Shown here in pieces: positions 1 to 56,899 of a DNA stretch of 64,000 bases; the first letter of the stretch is position 1, and each line of letters opens with the position of its first letter. Source of the stretch: Cyrtodaria siliqua (taxonomy: Eukaryota; Mollusca; Bivalvia; Adapedonta; Hiatellidae); contig JAWPHD010010341.1 of assembly GCA_037043455.1 (NCBI GenBank), forward strand, positions 1-64,000, read 5' to 3'. A model generated the notes under the pieces. The model ran no database searches and was not told the DNA's origin. It worked only from the letters and a program-made list of their open reading frames with translations. The position numbers and the translations under genes were made by a program.

Positions 1-54
1 AACGTGTCTTAAGTAGCTTCATCAACATATTGGGTCTGGTCAACATTCAGTATA

Positions 55-830
55 TATAATTTGGTTTTATGGCACACCAACACAAGAAATGTTATACGGT
101 GCCAATAGAAATGAACATTCCAGGCTCACTTTCCATTTACATCTAGATTAAAAATATGCAGAGTGGGCCTAGAACCTTCTCACCTGCAGAACTGCAGAGG
201 GCATAGAACCTTCTCACCTGCAGAACTGCAGAGTGGGCACAGAACTTTCTCACCTGCAGAACTGCAGAGTGGGCACAGAACCTTCTCACCTGCAGAACTG
301 CAGAGTGGGCATAGAACCTTCTCACCTGCAGAACTGCAGAGTGGGCATAGAACTTTCTCACCTGCATAGAACCTTCTCACCTGCAGAACTGCAGAGTGGG
401 CATAGAACCTTCTCACTTGCAGAACTGCAGAGTGGGCATAGAACTTTCTCACCTGCATGGAACCTTCTCACCTGCAGAGTGGCATAGAATCTTCTCACCT
501 GCAGAACTGCAGAGTGGGCATAGGACCTTCTAACCTACAGAACTGCAGAGTGGCTGCAAATTCTGTTGTAAACCCTCCATTTTTTCGAGCCATGATTTCT
601 GTTTTGCCACTCAAGTAACACCTAAAACAATACAGGGATGACGATAAAGACCGTTCATGAACATGACAAAATGAAGATGGATTCCGTGGGATTTTACCCG
701 TCCGGATAAGCAGTGGCCCTATTCTTGCCCTAAACCACAAGGGGCCAGTATGAAAGTATCCAATAAAGCTTCTTACCCATGCAGATAATGTAGCGAAAAA
801 CATCAAGTGACCACTTTATTTTCTGTAATA
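55..830 (+). repeat. Dispersed repeat family E, copy 1, with expanded 36-bp minisatellite
   Basis: Recognised by GGCACACCAACACA, the AGGCTCA...TCCATTTACAT segment, then CCTGCAGAACTGCAGAG, and a downstream GTAGCGAC-free tail with AAAATGAA and GTGGCCCTATT. The middle (about 163-545) is ~11 tandem copies of a 36-bp unit containing ACCTGCAGAACTGCAGAG. Other copies carry the unit once. Confidence 0.75.
163..545 (+). repeat. 36-bp minisatellite (CTGCAGAACTGCAGAG unit)
   Basis: About 11 units, with a short 12-bp unit variant at ~361-372 and ~451-462. Each unit holds two PstI-type CTGCAG palindromes. Open frames across it are by-products of the unit being a multiple of three. Confidence 0.9.
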
Positions 831-1571
831 AATCATTTAGTTTTTATCCAAATTTCAAACATTTAGTATTAAGAGGATATTTATTTGATTGAATTCATAT
901 CAATAAAACAATTTATTAGATTAAGTGCAGTGTTTGATTATAAGGAAATCTTAACTAAAAAGTAGGCGTGATTTTTCTCTCACTTACCCGCAAACAATTA
1001 TTTGTGAAAAAACAACACACCTACCATCTCATGAAGGATTTTCTTACAATTAAATAATCAGTATATATTCAATTAAATTTATAAAACTTCTGACATGCTG
1101 TTTAAAACAAATGACTCTACGGATGAATGTTGAAAGTATAAAATATAAATATAGAAATATCCTGAAATTAATGCAGTAGAGAATAATCTATACGATAATG
1201 GGATATGTATAATGTATACTGCACACTTTTCTGTAAAATAATTTCAAAGTTCATGTAAAAGGTGAAAAATACAGATTTATTTTAATAACAAATTCTGTAC
1301 ATGGGATCATTAATGTAGTACTGAATACGACTTTTAATATCCTTGACAGTAAAAGCTGGAATAAATGAATGAGGAGTTGATAGCGTCTCATTGTATAATT
1401 ATTAAATTCAGTATAACTAAAAAGCAAAGTTCAATACAAAATAACTAAGAATGTTCGGCAAAAAAGTTTCAAATTCAATCTACTAGTCTTAAGAGTTATG
1501 GTTAATAAACATACACATGTAGAATAAAGGATGTTTCAAAATGTCAGTGTGAACTCAGGGTTCCCAACTCT
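831..1571. other. AT-rich spacer, nothing recognised
   Basis: No gene or known repeat seen. Confidence 0.5.
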
Positions 1572-2099
1572 TTAAAGGGATACACGAAAATATTGAGTTT
1601 TATATCAAGAATTAAAATTAGCGCCTTAATTTATTAATCAATTTAACTTTAAAACTGCTTGCATATAAGGTAATCTAACATTGTTTATTAAAATTCTCAA
1701 TGTTGATTGGTTTTTGGGGTGGTCTGAAAAAGATAGCTATGTGTAAGAATCGCCCAAAACAACACAGAAATATGTAAAAAAAAAAATGTTTCCAGTGGGG
1801 GGTAGTGGCTGAGGAGGGTGGTGGGGAGGGGGGCAACATATATATGTGTAAGAAGCTATGTGGTAAGAAGTAAAACAACCAAGAAATATGTAAAAAAAAA
1901 AAAACGGAGTTTCGAAAAAAAGGTGGGGGGGGGGGGGGGGGGGGGGGGGGGGAAACATATGTGTAAGAATTGTGTAAGAATTGACTAAAACAACACAGAC
2001 ATATGTAAAATAATAAGTGGGGGGGGGTCAACATATGTGTAAGAAGCTATGTGTAAGAATTGACTAAAACAACACAGACATATGTAAAATAATAATAAT

Positions 2100-2131
<32 letters not shown>

Positions 2132-2260
2132 TAGATATATACTTGCTTACATGCAAACCTAGAATAGTCGAGCTATAAAATGATACTGGATTAATAAATC
2201 GAGAAGCTAATTTTAATGCTTGATAAAGACTTCAAGATTGCCGTGTGTCCCTTTAAATTA
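1572..2260. mobile_element. MITE-like element with ~100-bp inverted ends, split by a P2 fragment
   Basis: The left end TTTAAAGGGATACACGA and the right end (reverse of GTGTGTCCCTTTAAA) share a long inverted repeat including CTGCTTGCATATAA. The same family, uninterrupted, is at 6258-6562. Confidence 0.65.
1735..2177 (+). mobile_element. Fragment of family P2 with long poly-G tracts
   Basis: Tandem units of TGTGTAAGAATTGACTAAAAC, an A-run and a G-run (1922-1952 and 2100-2130 are almost pure G), ending GAATAGTCGAGCTATAAAA. The core and 5' end are missing. Confidence 0.7.
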
Positions 2261-2959
2261 ACCAACACATTGTCAAAAACTGAATCAGACAATTACTTTT
2301 GGGAAGATACAAAACAGTAACTTCAATTTAATGTACGAAAAATGCCAACAAGAATGCTGCCTGTCTCTTTAACACCATGTAATGATTATATTAACACAAA
2401 TTTCAGTTCAATGACATAACCCATCATGGTTCAGAGAATGTAAGTTCATATTAAATGTTTTTATGCAAATGGATTGATACATCTTTATCAAACTGAATTT
2501 TCAGACAAACCTCGGCAGTGAGACATGGGGTCCTTTTTGGCAAGTTTATTTATTTGATGAATCCATTAACTGCAATACCGGAAGTGATCAATATGGAATG
2601 TCAACCAACATACTGTATATCAACGTGTTGCTTACCAATATACACTAGCATATATAAACATTCGCATATTGCTGATGACAGATATATTCGCAAATGTACT
2701 TCTGCCATATGATTTTACACCAAAATGACTTTGCCACAATTTACTCAAACCAAAAATGATTTTTTTTGCAATTTTGTCTTTAAAACAGACAAATAAACAA
2801 TTTAAAATAATAATTAAAAGCTACCATTTACATAATGTGTAACAAATGGTAGTTCAATAAAAATATAAATTTGCTGTCCAGGGGCACTTGTTTCTGACAA
2901 AGGTTTGGATTTCTTTTCAGACAATATTTAACTACCTGGTAGTACCTGATTTACCTCCA
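2261..2959. other. AT-rich spacer, nothing recognised
   Basis: A short open frame at 2518-2712 has no homology or signal supporting a gene. Confidence 0.5.
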
Positions 2960-3930
2960 TTAACATCGAGATAATAATATGCAAAATGGGCCTAAAACCT
3001 TCTCACCTGCAGAACTACTGAGATGGAGCCATGATCATAATAACGATCAATGTTTTTTGCCACCACCCAAGTAGCAACTAAAACAAACAAGAAAATCGGT
3101 AGAACCGATGGATGCTCCCCGAAATGTATCCTCAACTTATCATATGGCCTTGTATCACCCAGCAGTTTTCAATCTGTAGTCCCATCAGTAGTTTTGAAGC
3201 TATGCTCTGGACAAAATTTCTAAGTTTCTCCCACTGCACTCTATCATGTGAAGTTTCATTGTAGTTCCATCAGTAGTTTTGAAGTTATGCTCCTAACAAG
3301 AATTCCAAGTATAAAATTGTAACGGCCAATAACTCTAATTAGAATAAAGACAGAGTTACAGTTCTTGCACTCCGCACTTACTTACTCCCATTGCCCTCTA
3401 TATTTGTGTGAAGTTTCATTGCAGTTCCATATGTAGTTTTGAAGTTATGCTCCGGACAAAAATTCTAAGCATAGAATTACAAGGGGCAATAACTCTAAGT
3501 TGAATGAAGACAAAGTTAGTATTCTTGCACCTGCACTTCCTCTCATTGCCCTCTATCATTGTGTGAAGTTTCATTGCTGTCTCATTAGTAGTTTTGATGT
3601 TATGCTCTGGACAAAAATTCTAAGTATAAAATTACAAAGGGCAATAACTCTTAATTTAAATGATGACAGAGTTATGGTTCTTGCACTCTGCACATCCGCT
3701 TATTGCCCTCTATCATTGTAGTCCCATCAGTAGTTTTGAAGTTATGCTCCAGACAAAAGTGTGACGGACGGGCTGACCGACAAAGCGGCGACTATAATTA
3801 CTCCCCCAAAAATTTCGGGGTGCATTAAAAGAGGAATGATGGTGAACATTACTTTAATGAACATTACAAAAAGACAAAATGAGCACGAATTAGGTGGGAT
3901 TTTCCCCTCTAATAATAACACTCTTGAATT
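2960..3930 (+). repeat. Dispersed repeat family E, copy 2, split by a core-repeat element
   Basis: Family E sequence runs to AAGTAGCAACTAAAAC at ~3085 and resumes after 3830 (GAGGAATGATGGTGAAC to CCCCTCTAATAA). The insert between is the core-repeat element at 3086-3830. Confidence 0.65.
3086..3830 (+). mobile_element. Core-repeat element family F3
   Basis: Starts AACAAGA; GCTCCCCGAAAT near the 5' end is inverted as ATTTCGGGGTGCAT at the 3' end; ends in A4. Four ~150-bp cores contain TAGTTTTGAAGTTATGCTC and GGGCAATAACTCTAA, followed by a GACGGACGGGC tract. Nested in family E copy 2. Confidence 0.75.
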
Positions 3931-4190
3931 GGGTTTTAAGGTGCACCAACACATGAAAGGTTATATGGCGTCAACAGGAATGAACATGACAGGCTCATCC
4001 TCCATTTACATCAAGATAAATATGGAAAATGGGCCTAGAACTTTTTTACCTGCTGAACTGCAGAGTTGTTGCAAATTCTTTAGTAGTCACTCCATTTACG
4101 ATGGAGCCACATTTCCACGTTTGCATAATAATGATAAAGACCTTGAATGTGCACGATAAAAAATGACAAAATGAATAGAACTCTGATAAA
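3918..4190 (+). repeat. Dispersed repeat family E, copy 3
   Basis: Begins TTGAATTGGGTTTTAAGGTG, carries one CCTGCTGAACTGCAGAG unit and the GATGGAGCCACATTTCCAC tail. It directly follows copy 2. Confidence 0.7.
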
Positions 4191-4794
4191 GCATATTACG
4201 GTAGTTCCACAGAATAATAAAAGCACAATCATATAATGACTTCAACGTCAACTTTTAACATGTAATCACGAACAATAATTTATACCAAATATAAAATTGT
4301 TGTTTAACCATTTATTAAATGACGATTTCATGTACAACTATACTAGACATGGTATGCTTAATTTGAGAATATTTAAGTGATTCTGTTTGTAATAGTTATT
4401 TCAACATGAATCCTCAATAACCGTCTCATAACTAATACAAATATTTCACAACGATATCAATACAATATCATACATATATAATAGTACTGCCACCATCTTT
4501 ATTCAGTTTACCCAAATCATATACCAACCTGTCCACAACTTTGTACGGTCGTTATTTGCATACCCGACCCCCACAATCACACGTTTATTGTACGAAAACA
4601 ATAACTGGTTTAGACTTATTTTGTCTTGGTTGCTGGTCTTTTTCTTGGTATTTGTTACCTGTATACGGTAAACACGTGAGATCATGATGCACCTAAATAT
4701 TTTTCTATCAAATATAAAAAATACCCTACAAGGGATGGACAACTATTTTTATTCAGCGTGTTATTAAACACTTGTTTGACTATTAGTTAAACAA
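4191..4794. other. AT-rich spacer, nothing recognised
   Basis: No gene or known repeat seen. Confidence 0.5.
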
Positions 4795-5640
4795 GATACT
4801 TCAATTTGTAATTCCATTTCAAATAATTAACTATAACTGAAACAGGAATATAACTTCCTTCATCTTGTAGTTCTGGTTCCACAACTATTAGTGAAACAGG
4901 AGTATGACTTCCTTCATCTTCTAGTTCTGGTTCCACAACTATTAGTGAAACAGGAGTATGACTTCCTTCATCTTCTAGTTCTGGTTCCACAACTAACTAT
5001 TAGTGAAACAGGAATATAACTTCCTTCATCTTGTAGTTCTGGTTCCACGACTATTAGTGAAACAGGAGTATGACTTCCTTCATCTTCTAGTTCTGGTTCC
5101 ACAACTAACTATTAGTGAAACAGGAATATAACTTCCTTCATCTTGTAGTTCTGGTTCCACAATTAACTATTAGTGAAACAGGAGTACAGCTTCCTTCATC
5201 TTGTAGTTCTGGTTCCACAATTAACTATTAGTGAAACAGGAATATACTTCCTTCGTCTTGTAGTTCTGGTTCCACAATTAACTATTAGTAAAACAGGAGT
5301 ACAGCTTCCTTCATCTTGTAGTTCTGGTTCCACAATTAACTATTAGTGAAACAGGAATATACTTCCTTCGTCTTGTAGTTCTGGTTCCACAATTAACTAT
5401 TAGTGAAACAGGAGTACAGCTTCCTTCATCTTGTAGTTCTGGTTCCACAATTAACTATTAGTGAAACAGGAATATACTTCCTTCGTCTTGTAGTTCTGGT
5501 TCCACAATTAACTATTAGTAAAACTGGAGTACAGCTTCCTTCATCTTGTAGTTCTGGTTCCACAATTAACTATTAGTGAAACAGGAGTACAGCTTCAATC
5601 ATCTTGAAGTTCTGGTTTCACATTAGTGAAAAAACAGTAT
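4795..5640 (+). repeat. ~57-62 bp minisatellite
   Basis: About 14 tandem units of ACTATTAGTGAAACAGGA, ACTTCCTTCATCTTGTAG and TTCTGGTTCCACAA. Two alternating variants (with or without TTAACTA, ATATACTTCC versus GTACAGCTTCC) form higher-order pairs between 5160 and 5580. Confidence 0.9.
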
Positions 5641-6257
5641 AATTTCCTTCAACTAGTACTAGTAGTATAGTAGCTACAGAAACTACTGTACACCAACACA
5701 GGCCAGGGTTTCTAATTACATTTTACATGAACACTGCTTCCCGTGTACAATAATAATTACAACAATCTTGTTGTCTAAAAGCTGTGGGTTGTACACTAAA
5801 AAGGTCTTTTAGGAAGAACATCAGGAATTGTATTGTTTTTAAAATTGTTCAAATAAATTATTTCTGGATTAAATTGATCAAAATAAACTACACAAACCTT
5901 AAACCACCAGCAAAAATTATATTGAACATATAAAATAAAAGACCCAAAGAAGGTATCTATGGTTACGCGCCTGGGATAGCTATTTTGAACTTGGCGGTAA
6001 AACAATCGCAATGTTTCTTAAAGTGAATGTCGTGCGTAAATATCGCCGAGGTGATCACGTGTCACAGCTAATTATACCTGGTAGTAGCTCTTTGGACTAA
6101 TAAGAGTATTTGTAATTTATAAATATTAATTACTGCACTGTATTATATGAAACTGTTAATGATCTGTCTATATCTTAGAAATATTGCGTGATTTAAAATA
6201 GTCATTTGATAGCTTTTTATTTTATTAATCAAATGTAGCCCCAAAACCTGATGTACT
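5641..6257. other. 3' flank of the NYN gene
   Basis: No gene recognised. TTTATT at 6216-6221 could be a minus-strand polyadenylation signal. Confidence 0.45.
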
Positions 6258-6562
6258 CCCTTTAAAGGAACACACGGCAATCTTGAAGTATATAAAAGCT
6301 TTACAATGTACACCTTGATTTATAATCCAGTATCATTTTGACTTCAAACCTGCTTGCATATAATTAGGTATTTTAATTTTTCAGTTTTTTCCGAAGGCTT
6401 AAATATATTCTTGGTGCATTATAATCACCAAATAGTACTATGCAAAACCAATTTGTTTTGAACTATTCAAACAATAATATGGGAATATCCAAGCTATGTA
6501 GAAAAACTTATGGGACGCCGCTAGGTAAAATAAACAACAAAATTGTTGTGTGTCTCTTTAAA
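6258..6562. mobile_element. MITE of the TTTAAAGG-ACACACGGCAAT family
   Basis: Left end CTTTAAAGGAACACACGGCA and right end TTGTGTGTCTCTTTAAA are inverted; about 300 bp long. It sits ~40 bp beyond the NYN gene stop codon, so it may lie in the 3' UTR. Confidence 0.6.
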
Positions 6563-6600
6563 TAGTATATCATTCTGACTATTTATATTGCACATATCCT

Positions 6601-31149
<24,549 letters not shown>

Positions 31150-32201
31150 TTTCTATTTTGTTTTTGTTGAATTTAAAAAATTCAGATATAAGTCTATCAC
31201 TCATCCAATAAGCAGCGTAATACTTCTTAACTTTATTATTAGAGGGACAGTTTCTTAATCTTAAAATAGTCTGGGTAACATGACAAAATGCGTAAATATA
31301 GAATAATTTTTCAGATTTGACATCTTGGGAAATTCCACCGGAAATGTGCCGTAAGAACAACACGCATGTGAAATTTTATTTCGATACAGTGTACAAATTT
31401 CAGTATATTGTTTTTTCCCCCGAATAATCACAAATAATGTATGTACATTATAATTGATTGCTGAGTACTTAAAATAAAATTATGAATGTTTATCCCACAT
31501 TTAAGTACAACGTGATTCTGATGTAAAGTTATTTGTACATGACACCGGTTTGTTTATTATTGTTTTCCAACCCACATGGTTGGTTTGGTAAAAATAGTTA
31601 TGACCTTTCTTAGTTTCTTCCTGTCCAGTCTCTTATGACTGTACAATGTCCCTCCCTCCCCTCCCTCCCTTATCTCCGTGGCGGGGCTACGCTCTCGTAT
31701 CTCACTGCTGCGGATTCGAATCGCACTGGGACTGGGAGCTCCACTTGTCAAATGAGAAAGACAGTGTTGTTTCTTGCGTATGGCGGCAGTTTTACAGTAC
31801 TGGTTCTACCCAGGAAAAAATGGGTTGGTCTGCACAAATTCTATGACATAATTGTCCAGTTAATATAGAATCGGAAAATTTAGTACCTTTTGGTGGACAC
31901 ATTTCCCAAGCATACATGTACATGTACGTAATTAAAATAACCTATCGGAAATTGTCTCATGTTTGATATATATTTTTTTTTACAACCCTTTTGAAAAAAA
32001 AAAAAAAGATTCCCAAAGTTTTTGTAGCATGCCTCTTAACCCAACGATATGTTGGCAAAAATGTTTATCATTCTGATATCAATTTTAAGTCTCGTAACAG
32101 AATGTAAAAAGTTTTAGATAATAACTGCAATATTCTGAAGTTTATATTTTCTTCCAGCATAAGATGCATTAGGCCAGCCGGTGTTTATTAGAAGACTGAC
32201 A
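31150..32201. promoter_or_regulatory. Shared upstream region between divergent NYN gene and OSGEP
   Basis: The two start codons face away from each other across 1052 bp. No TATA box is obvious for either. An ETS/GABPA-like ACCGGAAATG at 31337-31346 lies about 190 bp upstream of the NYN start. A tRNA-derived SINE occupies about 31640-31860. An acceptor-like TTCCAG at 32152-32157 suggests the first OSGEP exon is non-coding and lies further left. A bidirectional promoter is inference. Confidence 0.45.
31640..31860 (+). mobile_element. tRNA-derived SINE, copy 1
   Basis: Box-B-like GGATTCGAATCGCACTGGG at about 31710, preceded by TCTCACTGCTGC. The body shows CTTGTCAAATGAGAAAG, ACAGTACTGGTTCTACCCAG and TGGTCTGC. 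Lies between the two divergent start codons. Confidence 0.75.
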
Positions 32202-52220
<20,019 letters not shown>

Positions 52221-53575
52221 TTAGAATCCAGAATTCCACTATAAAAGACAAAACTGATTGAGGACTGGTACCTGCAAACAACTGCCATAATTTACAACAC
52301 GCTCAGAATTCTGTATTTGTTGGAACTGTGTCTGGTACCAGTTGTCCAGTGATGCCAGTCTGCATATTGGGTTGAATGTCTTACACCCAAAATGTTGTCA
52401 TATGTCCATTTGCCTGCAGAGAAACAGACACGTGTGAAAACAAGTGTTAATGACATTAACACAGACTAATGCTGGTTAGCCCAAGAGAATTATTTTCCAT
52501 CTCAAAACATTTTTTTAATTACATGCAGGCAAGCCTGCTCTGCTCTGATAAAGAGACAAGCTCTATTAAGAGGCCACCTGCTTTCAGGAATCACCATTTC
52601 AGCTCCCAATTGTATTGTTTTAAATTAAAATATATCTGTATTAAGAGACCACCTGTGTTAAGAGTCCAGTTTTGTTATTCCCTTTAGTTGCTCTTAATTG
52701 AGGTTTGAATGTGCCATGAAATGAAAAAGACGAAACTTTGTGATTACCTTTAGTGTTAGACTGCTATAAACTGGTGTCTCTGTGCATAGCATGTCTGAAG
52801 GGAGACTAATATCTCATCCTTTCCCCACATCAGTTGTTTTATTATACACATGTTCGAAAAACACAACAATTTATGGTATAGGGTAGTCCATCCGTAAACA
52901 ATTACACAGTGTGCGCAATAACTTCGAAAGTATAACATCCACCCTCCTCAAACTTCATTGCCCTTGGTGAGAGGAGGAAGCTTATAGATTTTGGGACCAG
53001 TAGGTCAGTCATCATTTGTTCAAATCGAATTACACATTTACAGCACAATAACACTGGAAGTGTAAAATCCACTCTCGTGTAACTTCATATGTACATTGTT
53101 CTTTGTGAGAGGAGGAGAATTTTATTGCTTTTGGGCAAGACGCTTTCCGTTAGCCTCGTCCGTCGGATGGGGACGTAAACCGGGCGGTCCCGTGTATCGG
53201 TCTATCCTCCAAGCATGTTAAAGAACCATAGGTATCTATTCGATAATAAGAGTAGGGCATGGTTCCCGTATTCCTCTGTATCCTTCCCCTCTCTTTAGGG
53301 CGGCTCTAAATAACCTACACTGTGTTAAACAACATTCAATTTAATTATTGCTTTTGGGGTCAGTAGGTCAACATCAAGGTCACATTGAGTCATTGACCAA
53401 TTCCTAAAAACACATTGCATTGGATCATGTGTAGACCAAACATCTTTGCACAGTTAGTACCCATGTTAAAACAATGGCACCTATTTTGGGATGCGGTCGA
53501 AGGTCGCCTTTTACTTTACATAATAATACAACTCTGATGAGCATATTGTTTACTTTTCGCAGATCTCGTTTTCAT
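52221..53575. other. OSGEP 3' flank
   Basis: Likely 3' UTR at first. Repeat-like GTGAGAGGAGGA blocks at 52968 and 53106, and a segment with GACGTAAACCGGGCGGTCCC (53173-53192), look dispersed. No gene seen. Confidence 0.45.
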
Positions 53576-54950
53576 TATATACTGAACAAAAAGAGAGACA
53601 TCCGCTGATGTTGATGCTGATTGTATAGACAGCAGAACAGAAAAAAATTAATGATGTTTTAAGAATAATTAGATAGACGGCCAAGAGATGTTTTTGAAAA
53701 ATTCAGTACACAAGGGAGTTAGCCCCATTTTATTTAAATAGGCATTTTTGCCACAAAAACAAATTAAATCTACGGAAATTGTCTGAGACAATATTTTCTA
53801 TATGTTCCTTACCAAAAATCACAAAAAACATAACACAGATTGTGTAGATTGGAGCTTTTATTATCAACACTCATCAAATTACCTCCCTTGAACATTTCCA
53901 TATCATCCATAAAAGATTAACTCGCCCTTAAGTCGAACATGCCACTGACTCGGACAGTTATTGATGGTTGATTATCTTTCTCAAGTGGAAACTGTCAATA
54001 ACTGATACTATGGAAGGGAGGCAATCCAATGATTTCTTTCATTCAAAACAACAAGAGTTACCCCCAATCTATTGATTTCTCCAGCTACCGTTATAGTCCG
54101 ACTCGAGGGCAATTACGTGTTCGACTTTGGGGCATGTCTAAATATTTCTGCCCTAACGACGAACACTGAAGTCAGGAGCCAGTACCCGAACATTTTACAC
54201 AAGAAGACATCTAAAATGTGTAATTTGTGCAAGGACATTTATATACATACATGAAGAAAAATAAGGACAATTTCTTTATTTGAGCTTATGGCAGAATCGA
54301 AGCAATTTTTATGACCCACTACTGAAGTTGCAAAAAATGTCTGACTCATGGGCGAACTTTGGTTAGTGCGTTAAGTATGACGTAATCCCAACAAAAACGC
54401 TAGTACCGCTAAACAGTTTACATCGAATAATACATTAAACACTGAGGAAAATACCAGATGATTTCAGCAAGCAGGAGCATGAACATAAATAGACAGAGGT
54501 GCCGACAACCAATAACCTGTCCGACTCAGGGGCGAGTTACTGCTTGGCAAATTTGAAACTGTTTAATGGGATATTTAGTACTCACCTAAGTGTGCTTACA
54601 AGCATCAAACATTGTTTTATTATAACACTAAGCTTTTATACGCCCTCAAAAACTGGCCTACGGAAATACCAGCAAGAAAGTGGGAAGTTTCTCTTTTTTT
54701 TTCCAGTATACACGGGTGGAAATTTGTAATTTTATATTGTGTCAAACACTTTAAATTTGAAATATAGTACTTTTTATATTGTGTCGTTTATAAGTGGAAA
54801 ACTATTTGTGGACACAGATGTACAACTCTATAAAATGCTTCGAGTTGAAAAACTGACCATATTCTTGCTATCCAGAGTGATCTATAAAGCTGTGCAGAGA
54901 TAGTTGCCTTATAATTAGAAAATGAAATAGACCTCATCATGGTACTGCCA
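53576..54950. other. Intergenic sequence, repeat-like
   Basis: AACAACAAGAGTTACCCCCA at 54049 and CTCGCCCTTAAGTCGAACAT / TCCGACTCGAGGGCAATTAC (inverted-like) suggest a further mobile element. No coding homology. Confidence 0.4.
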
Positions 54951-54953
54951 TCT

Positions 54954-55775
54954 TTAAAGAAACTAACCCAACAAATATTGTCAAAATTACACTACAAAAT
55001 TGTTTATCCAAACCTTATTAGGTGTTCAGATCATCAAATAATGAATATATGTACCGATTAAAAGTATAGGTTTATTCACGGGTGCTTACAATACCCGATA
55101 TTGAATCTTCGTAAATTGAATTATGAGTTGGTAACTCTTTTTTAATTCGACGTTCAGTTTTGGGGTTTTGGCTTGGCTGGTTAAAGCCATATATATTGTG
55201 TGACTGTCTATGGAGTTCGGATTCTCAAAATTAGTAAGTTATATATTATTGCATACACATTTACAAGCTCTGTTTACTTTCTATGTAACAGGAAACGTCA
55301 ATATTTGCTCATATTGACATGTAGTAAAGTCATATTGGGTGTGTAATGTATACTCGTTCATGATATGTGCAATTTTCTGTTCATGTCAAAGAAGGTATGA
55401 CACGTGATGTAAACAATGTTGATTTCATTGTGAAAATTCCCACGATGTTACAACAGAATGTTTGTTTCAAATTCATGTTTTTGATGAAAATTAAATGTTA
55501 AAACCTATTGTTTTGTTCTAATTCTTCCTTTTAAATATTAAAAATGCAAATGCAATAAAAAGGTTATTAGATTTGTATTGGGATTATATGCACTCGTTCT
55601 TCCGCATATACATATTGCGCTCCTAAAGTCGCGCAATATTGTTATGCAGAAGAATTCGTGCATATATCCCAATACAAATCTAATAACCTATAAACATAGC
55701 TTGTTGTCAGTAGGTTTTGAAAAGGTATACATCTGTTGTAAACATCGCCTGTTGATACAGGTATACAGACTTTAA
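54954..55775 (+). mobile_element. Third copy of the TTAA foldback family, with a nested hairpin element
   Basis: TTAAAGAAACTAACCCAAC at the left and GTATACAGACTTTAA at the right. The body matches 35450-35800 (TATGAGTTGGTAACTCTT, TGGCTGGTTAAAGCC). About 440 bp (55248-55690) interrupts it, ending in a palindrome. Confidence 0.65.
55560..55690. repeat. Foldback palindrome, ~130 bp
   Basis: GGTTATTAGATTTGTATTGG is inverted at 55668-55688. TGCACTCGTTCTTC and GCGCAATATTG arms flank a short loop. Confidence 0.85.
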
Positions 55776-55984
55776 ATATTTACAATCACTTGATTCTTTC
55801 TGTTCAACAAAATTACTGTTTTATTTCGAATAAACTTCATTTTCCAAGTACTGACCTCTTGTTTGTATTTGGATTGTCATCCATAATTCTTTCAGAAAGC
55901 CTTCAGTCCCTTATAGTTCAAGGTCATACATTTTTATGCAAAATATCAGTATAAGGCATGTCAACACAACTTCTTACCCTAAAC

Positions 55985-56120
55985 TAGACCTGTAAGTGAG
56001 AGTGTCAATTCTTACAGATGGCGGGAGGTATACAGTACTGGTTCTACCTAGAAATAAGCGGGTGGTCGGCTCCCACCACAAAAAATCGACCGTCATGCAT
56101 AGTCTATAATGTGCTGAAAA
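55985..56120 (+). mobile_element. tRNA-derived SINE, copy 4, 5'-truncated
   Basis: Only the body is present: GTAAGTGAGAGTGTC, GATGGCGGGAGGTATACAGT, CCACCACAAAAAATCGACC. Confidence 0.7.
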
Positions 56121-56899
56121 AACACAGAACTATCACTGAATACCCCTGCTTAAATTCTAAGTCCCAAAAAAGGGCCATAATTCTGTAATAAACTAGGCAA
56201 TAAACAATGAGTGATCCGTTTTTATGTATATATGAAATTTGGGAACAACCCATTCAAAACTGTTTGAGGGAATGCAAGTAATAAAAGTGTTAATTTATGA
56301 GACACGACGGTACGGGACAAAAATGTGTTACGGGACATTGTGGACAACAAGATTTCTGTATAGCCCCCACTTCATTTTGTGAAAGCGGGGGCATAATGAT
56401 GTTAAACACCAAACAAACAATTTATTTTACTCAAAAGCGCAAGGAGTTATGGCCCTTGTTTTACTTCAATTGTCATACCAAACTCCAGCTCCTCGAAATC
56501 TAGCATTAAATTTCATATTCAGATTAATATTATATTAAATATAATAGATATAGGAAGAATAATGTATTAAAGAGATAGGCCGGGATAGACTAGCATCAAA
56601 ACCTTTCTCGTCTCTCATCCAGGGGCGTAGCTTGGCTGAATATGACGTGTAGGCGGTGTTGTAGGGGGGTCCAGGGGCCTGCTCCCCAGGAATTTTTTTT
56701 CCGGCTAGACTGTCGGAGGTGCGTTTTGGCGTATATTTCGTACCGCAGAATATGTCTATAAGAGCATCAATATCCTTACTTTTTACTGTAAATTATATAT
56801 CTTATAACTAAAAAGAAGCTGTCACCCTTACCACCTAGGCCTCCAATTTTTATTGCATTTTTGGTATTTTTATTTTTTCGATTTCTCATAAAAAAGTGT

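Noticed and set aside
163..487. Open frames encoding HRTFSPAELQS repeats
   Set aside because: The 36-bp unit is divisible by three; no start or homology support.
3500..3721. Short open frame in the core-repeat element
   Set aside because: Follows the ~150-bp core period and has no family resemblance.
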